Origin: Emticicia sp943368675
GTDB taxonomy: Bacteria; Bacteroidota; Bacteroidia; Cytophagales; Spirosomataceae
DNA: 5,073 nucleotides
Reading direction: 5' to 3'
NCBI GenBank assembly: GCA_943368675.1
Contig: CALRLN020000419.1
Coordinates: 1-5,073, forward strand
A program made the position numbers and the translations under genes. The notes below the pieces were generated by a model. It was not told the DNA's origin. It worked only from the letters and a program-made list of their open reading frames with translations, and did not search any database. The number at the start of each line of letters is the position of its first letter. Within the stretch, counting starts at the first letter, position 1. This document shows positions 1 through 5,073 of the stretch, in pieces.

Positions 1-140
1 ATTAAGGTGATGAAATAGGGGTACTAAAACAAGCTTGGATTCGTTTTGAAGCAATATTAGTACCTCATATTTATCCCACTTATAAATTCATTGCTCCACT
101 TATGCAGTGTATATAAAATTACTGATTTACGCCTTAACTT
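1..140. other. Non-coding leader upstream of the cytochrome/propeller gene
   Basis: No gene is supported here. In the + strand, frame 1 stops at 16-18 (tag), frame 2 stops at 8-10 (tga), and the third frame is open only from a stop at 3-5 to a stop at 114-116 with no plausible start before an ATG at 102. On the minus strand, the ATGs I checked run into stops after a few codons. The stretch is AT-rich and presumably holds the promoter of the 900-residue gene, but I could not find a convincing Bacteroidota promoter (TTG near -33 with TAnnTTTG near -7), so none is called. No purine-rich Shine-Dalgarno precedes the ATG at 141, which is normal in this phylum. Confidence 0.6.
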
Positions 141-2843
141 ATGAAAAACATGTTATCCAATCAACGAACAATTCAACTCTCATTAGGATTAGCCGCCCTG
201 GTATTGGCTGCCTCCTTTACAGTGCTAAGAAATCCACCGCCGCCAGCATCAGATAACGATGACCCGAAAATTAAAAAATTGAAATTATCAGAAGGTTTTT
301 CAGCCCAGCATCTTTACAGCCCTTCAGAAAACAATCAGGGTTCCTGGATCTCAATGACCTTTGATGATAAAGGCCGGATGATTGCATCAGACCAATACGG
401 AAAATTATACCGCTTAAAAATTCCGGCTATTGGATCTAACGGAAAGGTTGAGGTTGAAAAACTCCAGATTGGTATCAGCCCGAATATTGATACTACAGGT
501 ATGGGATATGCGCATGGTTTACTATATGCCTTTAACAGCCTGTATGTGATGATTAATAACAATAAAAATAACAGAATATTCCCAAGGAAAAGTGGCCTTT
601 ACCGCCTACAAGATACCAACAACGACGACCAGTTTGACAAAATCACACTGCTAAAAGAAATGAATGGTGATGGCGAACACGGCCCTCACAGTGTTATTTA
701 TTCGCCTGACAAACAATCATTGTATGTAATTTCAGGAAACCATACTGATGTACCTCCGATGGACTCATATCGTTTGCCATCAAACTGGAAAGAAGATAAT
801 CTGTTTCCATTAATAAAAGACCCCCGCGGGCACGCCAACGACCGCATGGCTCCCGGCGGATGGATTGCCCACACCGACCCCGAAGGAAAAAACTGGGAAT
901 TAGTAAGTGCAGGGTATCGGAATGCCTTTGACATGGCCTTTGATGCAAACGGTGATTTGTTCGTATACGATGCCGATATGGAATGGGATTTTGGCTTACC
1001 GTGGTATCGCCCGACCCGTATCTGTCATGCCACAAGTGCGAGTGAGTTTGGCTGGAGAACCGGAAACAGCAAATGGTCGCCGACTTTTGCTGATAATTTA
1101 CCCCCGGTTATTAATATCGGTCAGGGTTCACCAACCAACCTATTACACTTGAAAGATGCTAAATTCCCTGCTAAATACAAAAACACTTTATTGGCGTTCG
1201 ACTGGAGTTTTGGAATTATGCATGCCATTAATCTGAAACCGGCTGGTTCGTCCTATACAGCTACCAGAGAAGAGTTTTTATCAGGCCTGCCATTACCATT
1301 AACTGACGGAGCCATTGGCCCTGATGGTGCTTTATATTTTCTTTCAGGTGGCCGCAGGTTAGAGTCAGATTTGTATCGGGTCTACTACACAGGTACGGAA
1401 AGCACCGCCCCGGTTGCAGCGGCACCCGTTAATGCCGCCAATACTTTAAGAAGGAATCTGGAGAAATTCCATGTCGGAGGACCAAACAAAGACGCCATTG
1501 CAACAGCCTGGCCTCAATTGAAAAGTCCTGACAGATTCATCCGTTATGCTGCCCGCTTGGCAATTGAGCATCAACCTGTTGCTGAATGGCAGGATTTAGC
1601 ATTAAAAGAAAAAGACCCGGTTGCTTCAACACAGGCACTTATCTCATTAATCCGGATGGGTAAAGGAGACAAACAAAATGAGATTCTGAATGCCTTGCTG
1701 GCAATCAATATAAAAGCCCTGAACGAAGCCCAACAATTAGATGTATACCGTGCATTTGAACTGGCTTTCTTAAGAATGGGACAACCCGATGCTACAATAA
1801 GACCTAAAGTACTGGCTTATCTGAATCCGCTTTATCCGGCAAATACCGCTCAACTAAACCGTTCTCTAAGTAAATTGCTGCACTATTTAGATGAGCCGAG
1901 TGCCATTAAGAAAACATTGGCTTTGATGAAAATAAAAGAAGAGCCTGGCACCAATGCCCTCATGCAGGAAACAGCAACTGCTTCAAGCGACCTGATTCTG
2001 AGAAGCTCACAATATGGTGGTGACATTGCAGCCATGCTGGCAAATATTCCGCCTGCGCAGCATACCTATTATGCCAATGTTCTGACAATGGCAAAAACCG
2101 GCTGGACACCTGAAGAGCAGGAAACATACTTCAAATGGTTCAATGATGCCTTTAAATATAAAGGTGGTCGCAGTTATGTAGGATTCATAGACAGATCCCG
2201 TAAATTAGCTTTGAAAAATGTGCCGGAATCTAAAAAGGATTATTTTGATAAGCTTTCAGGCGCTGAAATGCTGAGCAAATCGGGGAACGATTTAGTTTCT
2301 TCGGCTTATCCGAAAGGACCCGGCCGTAACTGGACCTTAAAAAATGGACTTCCATTAATGGAGCAAGGACTCACTGGCCGTAATTTTGAACAAGGCAAGG
2401 CTATGTTTACAGCTACTACTTGCAAAGCCTGCCATACGATGAAAGGCGAAGGTGGGGCAACAGGGCCTGATTTAACGCAATTGGGTACAAGATTCTCAGC
2501 AAAAGATATGCTGGAGGCAATCGTTGACCCCAACAAAGTTGTATCTGACCAATACGCTGCTACGCAGTTCAGTTTGAAAAACGGTAATTCAATTGTAGGC
2601 CGTCTGGTAAATGAAGATAAGACTGCCTATTACGTTTCTCAGAACCCATACTCACCCGAAACTCTTGAAAAAGTATTAAAAAAGAATGTGGTTTCTAAAA
2701 AACAATCAAGCGTTTCGATTATGTTTCAGGGACTAATCAATAGCCTGAATGAGGATGAGTTTAAAGACCTGATGGCTTATCTGATGGCCGGAGGTAATGA
2801 AAAAAATCCGATGTTTTCCCCAAAAGCTGAAGCAAAAAAATAA
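141..2843 (+). CDS. Exported PQQ-dehydrogenase-like beta-propeller / HEAT / cytochrome c fusion protein
   Basis: Predicted inner-membrane-anchored or periplasmic redox protein of 900 residues. Residues 11-29 form a hydrophobic segment after a short Lys/Arg-containing N-terminus, with no lipobox cysteine, so it is a signal peptide or membrane anchor; a Pro-rich linker follows (32-35). Residues about 45-416 resemble the PQQ-dependent sugar dehydrogenase-like propeller of the 'putative membrane-bound dehydrogenase' family, with HGPHS at 180-184, GYRNAFD at 258-264, an acidic-aromatic YDADMEWD at 276-283 and GPDG from 393. Residues about 445-615 are helical and HEAT-like. The C-terminus has one heme c site, CKACH at 761-765, followed by the GPDL, DPNK and SDQY signatures typical of the TIGR02603 heme-binding domain first seen in Planctomycetes and Verrucomicrobia. 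Family knowledge suggests oxidation of a sugar or alcohol with electrons leaving through the heme; substrate and cofactor are inferred, not seen. Start at 141 is the first ATG; Met4 (150) is an alternative. The frame is intact throughout. Confidence 0.9.
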   Translation: MKNMLSNQRTIQLSLGLAALVLAASFTVLRNPPPPASDNDDPKIKKLKLSEGFSAQHLYSPSENNQGSWISMTFDDKGRMIASDQYGKLYRLKIPAIGSNGKVEVEKLQIGISPNIDTTGMGYAHGLLYAFNSLYVMINNNKNNRIFPRKSGLYRLQDTNNDDQFDKITLLKEMNGDGEHGPHSVIYSPDKQSLYVISGNHTDVPPMDSYRLPSNWKEDNLFPLIKDPRGHANDRMAPGGWIAHTDPEGKNWELVSAGYRNAFDMAFDANGDLFVYDADMEWDFGLPWYRPTRICHATSASEFGWRTGNSKWSPTFADNLPPVINIGQGSPTNLLHLKDAKFPAKYKNTLLAFDWSFGIMHAINLKPAGSSYTATREEFLSGLPLPLTDGAIGPDGALYFLSGGRRLESDLYRVYYTGTESTAPVAAAPVNAANTLRRNLEKFHVGGPNKDAIATAWPQLKSPDRFIRYAARLAIEHQPVAEWQDLALKEKDPVASTQALISLIRMGKGDKQNEILNALLAINIKALNEAQQLDVYRAFELAFLRMGQPDATIRPKVLAYLNPLYPANTAQLNRSLSKLLHYLDEPSAIKKTLALMKIKEEPGTNALMQETATASSDLILRSSQYGGDIAAMLANIPPAQHTYYANVLTMAKTGWTPEEQETYFKWFNDAFKYKGGRSYVGFIDRSRKLALKNVPESKKDYFDKLSGAEMLSKSGNDLVSSAYPKGPGRNWTLKNGLPLMEQGLTGRNFEQGKAMFTATTCKACHTMKGEGGATGPDLTQLGTRFSAKDMLEAIVDPNKVVSDQYAATQFSLKNGNSIVGRLVNEDKTAYYVSQNPYSPETLEKVLKKNVVSKKQSSVSIMFQGLINSLNEDEFKDLMAYLMAGGNEKNPMFSPKAEAKK

Positions 2844-2858
2844 TAATTTAGGGTGTAG

Positions 2859-2903
2859 AGCGTGGCACACAGATAAATGCGTGTGTCACGCTTAAGCATT
2901 TTT
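2859..2903 (+). terminator. 12-bp intergenic hairpin followed by a T-run; possible terminator or attenuator
   Basis: Bases 2859-2870 (AGCGTGGCACAC) pair with 2881-2892 (GTGTGTCACGCT) over 12 positions; the only non-Watson-Crick pair is one G-U. The loop is 10 bases (2871-2880). A run of five T lies at 2899-2903, six bases beyond the stem. The stem begins 15 bases after the stop of the propeller/cytochrome gene and ends 29 bases before the preferred start of the lipoprotein gene. The stem is GC-rich compared with its surroundings. The gap before the T-run and its shortness make this a non-canonical Rho-independent terminator; it may instead be a partial terminator that lowers expression of the next gene, or an mRNA-stabilising or processing stem. 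Confidence 0.5.
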
Positions 2904-2921
2904 GAAAAACAAAATAATACA

Positions 2922-3695
2922 ATGAAAACAAAAAATATTTTAAAACTCAGCCAAGTAATTTTACTTTTCAGTATCTTGCTAACAGGTTGCAAAGTATCAA
3001 ACTCAGGCCAGAGCGAGAAAGGCTTTAAGTCTATTTTCGACGGAAAAACGTTGAATGGCTGGGAAGGAGATACTAAATACTGGCGGGTAGAAAATGGGAA
3101 TCTGGTAGGTGAAATTACTCCTGAAACGCTCCTTAAAACCAATTCATTTATTACATGGAAAGGAGGAGAACCAGCTGATTTTGAACTGAAAGGTGAGTTT
3201 AACATTACTGAAAAAGGGAATTCGGGCATTAACTACCGTAGTGAAAAGCTGGCCGATATACCCTATGCTTTAAGAGGTTATCAGGCTGACATTGATGGAG
3301 CAAACCGCTATACCGGCCAGAACTATGAAGAGCGCGGACGCACTACGCTAGCCTACCGTGGAGAAATTGCAAGTATTAATCCACAAAGCGGCACATGGAA
3401 ACCTGAAGATGTAAGGGCAAAAGTGCAGAAAAATGCCTGGACCGAAAGAAAGGTTACGGGAAGTCTGGGAGAAAACGAAGCCCTGAAAACAAAAATCAAA
3501 AGTGAGGATTGGAATACTTTTCATTTAATCATAAAAGGTAATCGTTTACAGCACTATATCAACGGCATTTTGATGAGCGACGTAACAGACAACGATTTAG
3601 TAAACGGAAAATCAAAAGGCCTTTTAGGTGTGCAGGTTCATGTGGGGCCTCCAATGAAAGTACAATATCGTAATCTGAGATTGAAACAACTATAA
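2922..3695 (+). CDS. DUF1080 family lipoprotein (3-keto-disaccharide hydrolase family)
   Basis: A 257-residue lipoprotein with a single DUF1080 domain (Pfam PF06439, a concanavalin-like beta-sandwich now named 3-keto-disaccharide hydrolase). Residues 1-23 are a lipoprotein signal: basic start (MKTK), hydrophobic core, and lipobox LTGC with Cys23 as the predicted lipidated residue. Domain hallmarks are FDGKTLNGW at 39-47, NSGINYR at 100-106, YQAD at 120-123, GNRLQHYING at 206-215, and the closing QVHVGPPM at 238-245 followed by the typical RNLRLK tail. The domain fills the rest of the protein, the normal length for stand-alone members. An in-frame ATG at 2877 would add 15 residues, but it lies in the loop of the intergenic hairpin and would put a charged stretch before a perfect signal peptide; the ATG at 2922 sits behind an A-rich leader usual in this phylum. 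Predicted to be on the periplasmic or outer membrane surface. Family members act on 3-keto-glycosides; activity here is inferred. Confidence 0.9.
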   Translation: MKTKNILKLSQVILLFSILLTGCKVSNSGQSEKGFKSIFDGKTLNGWEGDTKYWRVENGNLVGEITPETLLKTNSFITWKGGEPADFELKGEFNITEKGNSGINYRSEKLADIPYALRGYQADIDGANRYTGQNYEERGRTTLAYRGEIASINPQSGTWKPEDVRAKVQKNAWTERKVTGSLGENEALKTKIKSEDWNTFHLIIKGNRLQHYINGILMSDVTDNDLVNGKSKGLLGVQVHVGPPMKVQYRNLRLKQL

Positions 3696-3857
3696 TCAGT
3701 TCATTTTGCAACACAAGCTGCCATAAACAAGCGTATGAAAGAATCATTATAAATTTATATCAGGCAGATAAACACATCAAATATAAAACTAAATAATAGT
3801 CAATTGTCCAAATGCCCGAGTAATGCTTGAAGAGCATGAAAGAAAAGTATCAGAAGT
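3696..3857. other. AT-rich intergenic region between the lipoprotein and DUF4432 genes
   Basis: A 162-base gap, much longer than the 37-base gap that follows the next gene, so a promoter for the DUF4432 gene is plausible here. It holds only trivial reading frames (for example five codons from 3735 and nine codons from 3836, the latter running over the DUF4432 start in another frame). There is no clear terminator for the upstream gene and no promoter match I would defend. A 12-bp palindrome (3748-3759) and a weak 5-bp stem (ATGCT 3823-3827 with AGCAT 3833-3837) are its only visible structures. Confidence 0.55.
3748..3759. repeat. 12-bp perfect AT palindrome (TATAAATTTATA), possible operator
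   Basis: The sequence TATAAATTTATA is its own reverse complement and stands about 100 bases before the DUF4432 start. Dyad symmetry of this size can be a binding site for a dimeric regulator, but all-A/T palindromes arise easily by chance in AT-rich spacers, so this is a description of a motif and not a claimed operator. Confidence 0.3.
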
Positions 3858-4907
3858 ATGAATGACGAAAAAAAAGTAGAGTCCTCACTATCAGGCTGGA
3901 AAGATAAAATCTCAAATCCGGCTCAGCTTGGTGGTATCGAAACATCTATTTTAGATAATGGATTAGGGCGTGGGAACAGAATTGCCTGGATAAATACCGG
4001 CACCGGTTTAAGATACAAAGTTGTTTTTGACAGAGGAATGGACATTGCCGATGCATTCTATAATCAACATAGTCTGGCATGGCTCAGTCACGGAGGTTTC
4101 ACTTCTCCACAACCACAATCAGACAAAGGGATTGACTGGCTCAGAACCTTCGGAGGTGGCTTACTCACTACCTGTGGACTTTCGCATGTTGGCGGGCCTG
4201 AAAAAGATGAATTTGGTGAAAGAGGTATTCACGGACAAATTTCAAATACTCCTGCTGAAATAGAATCAATAATCCAACCTGACCCCATTGCGGGAAAAAT
4301 GGAGATGAGTATTACCGGAGTTATCAAAGAAACAAAGGTATTCGGGCCAAGTTTAGAGTTAAGAAGAACCATTTCAGGCAGATTGGGTGAATCTACAATC
4401 AGAATCCATGACGAAGTAATCAACCGAGGTAATACCCCTACTCCACTCATGCTGCTCTACCATTTCAATTTCGGTTATCCGATGGTTGATGAGGGTACAG
4501 AGATTTTGTGGGAAGGCAAATGGCAACCACGCTTTGGTGACGAAAATGCAAAAATCTTCAGAGAAGAAAACGATTTTAAAAAATGCCCTGCCCCAATAGA
4601 TGACCATTTAGGTACTGGTGAAGAAGTGGTATTTATTGATCCGGCTGCCAATGAAGCGGGTCAGTGTATCTGCGGGCTGTATAATGCCGGATTAGGCTTG
4701 AAAGTTGAAATAAATTTCAATAAAAGCGAATTACCCCATTTAATCAACTGGCAGCATTGGGGCAAAGGCGAGTATGTAACAGGCATAGAACCTGCCACAA
4801 ACCCTCCGGTAGGGCAGGCACAGGCAAGAGCCAATAAAGAACTGATTTTTCTGAATCCTTATGAAACGCGCATTTTTGATTTGGAAATACGGGCATTAAA
4901 AATTTAG
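3858..4907 (+). CDS. DUF4432 family protein, aldose 1-epimerase (galactose mutarotase)-like
   Basis: A 349-residue soluble protein without signal peptide or membrane segment, so cytoplasmic. The whole chain matches the DUF4432 family (Pfam PF14486) in the galactose-mutarotase-like beta-sandwich superfamily. Visible landmarks are FDRGMDIAD near residues 57-65, a Gly-rich LLTTCGLSHVGGP with Cys106 and His110, GIHGQ with His125, YHFNFGYP with His202, NWQHWGKGEY with His300, and GIEPATN with Glu311. In mutarotases a His/Glu pair does acid-base catalysis; His125, His202 and Glu311 are candidates here by analogy only. Proteins of this family occur in carbohydrate-use loci and probably bind or epimerise a sugar, but the reaction is not established. 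The start at 3858 is the first ATG after an in-frame stop at 3837; the ATG at 3836 is in another frame. The next gene follows after 37 bases, suggesting co-transcription. Confidence 0.88.
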   Translation: MNDEKKVESSLSGWKDKISNPAQLGGIETSILDNGLGRGNRIAWINTGTGLRYKVVFDRGMDIADAFYNQHSLAWLSHGGFTSPQPQSDKGIDWLRTFGGGLLTTCGLSHVGGPEKDEFGERGIHGQISNTPAEIESIIQPDPIAGKMEMSITGVIKETKVFGPSLELRRTISGRLGESTIRIHDEVINRGNTPTPLMLLYHFNFGYPMVDEGTEILWEGKWQPRFGDENAKIFREENDFKKCPAPIDDHLGTGEEVVFIDPAANEAGQCICGLYNAGLGLKVEINFNKSELPHLINWQHWGKGEYVTGIEPATNPPVGQAQARANKELIFLNPYETRIFDLEIRALKI

Positions 4908-4944
4908 ACCTACAAAATACATTCAACCCCAACGCATCACGATT

Positions 4945-5073
4945 ATGTCAAATTTAAGTATAGCACAAAAAGCATTAGAGCAAGGAAAAGGTATTTTACG
5001 ATTAGCCCCGACTTGGGTTCCTCGTTCATTTTGTGTTCCCGGTAGAAGAATAAAATTACACCCTGACGATTAC
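4945..5073 (+). CDS. N-terminal fragment of a cytoplasmic protein, possibly a cupin / phosphomannose-isomerase-like sugar enzyme
   Basis: The first 43 codons of a gene that continues past the window edge; the frame is open to the last base. It begins MSNLSIAQKALEQGKG and has no signal peptide, so it is likely cytoplasmic. The segment from residue 17 to 43 contains WVPRSFCVPGRR (24-35) followed by LHPDDY (38-43), a dense run of Trp, Pro, Arg and His that looks strongly conserved. From memory this opening resembles large cupin-fold proteins annotated as hypothetical or class I mannose-6-phosphate isomerase-like in Bacteroidota and Planctomycetes; the fragment is too short to confirm that. The start at 4945 is the only ATG available near the preceding stop, 37 bases after the DUF4432 gene, so the two are probably one operon. 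Confidence 0.75.
   Translation, partial: MSNLSIAQKALEQGKGILRLAPTWVPRSFCVPGRRIKLHPDDY

Noticed and set aside
6..116. Possible tail of an upstream gene in the third + frame
   Set aside because: A stop codon at 3-5 closes the frame at its beginning and no start codon gives a meaningful product.
1023..1028. Second possible heme site at Cys295-His296 in the propeller
   Set aside because: It is a lone Cys-His pair without the CxxCH spacing, so only the site at residues 761-765 is a heme c motif.
335..1152. Reading frames of 75-113 codons on both strands inside the propeller region
   Set aside because: They lie entirely within the well-supported 900-residue gene, have no recognisable domain or leader, and look like out-of-frame shadows.
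2306..3229. Minus-strand frames, including one of 150 codons spanning the end of the first gene and the start of the lipoprotein gene
   Set aside because: They cover two genes with clear family signatures on the opposite strand and encode low-complexity hydrophobic sequence with no domain.
3823..3837. Small hairpin (ATGCT / AGCAT) just upstream of the DUF4432 start
   Set aside because: A 5-bp stem with a 5-base loop is common by chance and has no T-run or other support.
3559..4932. Short frames over the lipoprotein end and the DUF4432 gene
   Set aside because: All overlap the DUF1080 or DUF4432 coding sequence in another frame or strand and carry no supporting signal.
1..5073. CRISPR array, tRNA or rRNA, insertion sequence or phage genes
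   Set aside because: No regularly spaced repeats, cloverleaf-like gene, transposase or terminal inverted repeats were seen; the window is almost fully explained by four metabolic-type genes.

Overview
The window looks like a chromosomal segment from a member of the Bacteroidota, probably a Cytophagales-type environmental bacterium. This is inferred from the moderate, AT-leaning composition, start codons without clear Shine-Dalgarno sequences and often behind A-rich leaders, a Bacteroidota-style lipoprotein, and the protein families present. I cannot name a genus from sequence alone.

Layout. All genes are on the + strand. Bases 1-140 are non-coding leader. Bases 141-2843 encode a 900-residue exported protein that joins a PQQ-sugar-dehydrogenase-like beta-propeller, a HEAT-like helical middle and a C-terminal mono-heme cytochrome c domain (CKACH). 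After a short gap with a strong 12-bp hairpin (2859-2892) comes a DUF1080-family (3-keto-disaccharide hydrolase family) lipoprotein at 2922-3695; its start is better placed at 2922 than at the upstream ATG at 2877. A 162-bp AT-rich gap with a 12-bp palindrome follows. Then come a cytoplasmic DUF4432 / aldose-1-epimerase-like protein (3858-4907) and, 37 bp later, the first 43 codons of a further gene (from 4945) that runs off the window.

How the genes may work together. The first two products are predicted to lie outside the inner membrane and the next two appear cytoplasmic. A reasonable but unproven reading is a small carbohydrate-use locus: the cytochrome-linked propeller protein oxidises a sugar or glycoside and passes electrons to the respiratory chain, the DUF1080 lipoprotein cleaves or binds a (keto-)glycoside, and the DUF4432 protein and the final gene act on the released sugar inside the cell. 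The substrate is not visible in the sequence. I see no RNA gene, CRISPR array, insertion sequence or phage feature. The families are all known; what is unusual is mainly their combination and the uncharacterised biochemistry of the first protein.
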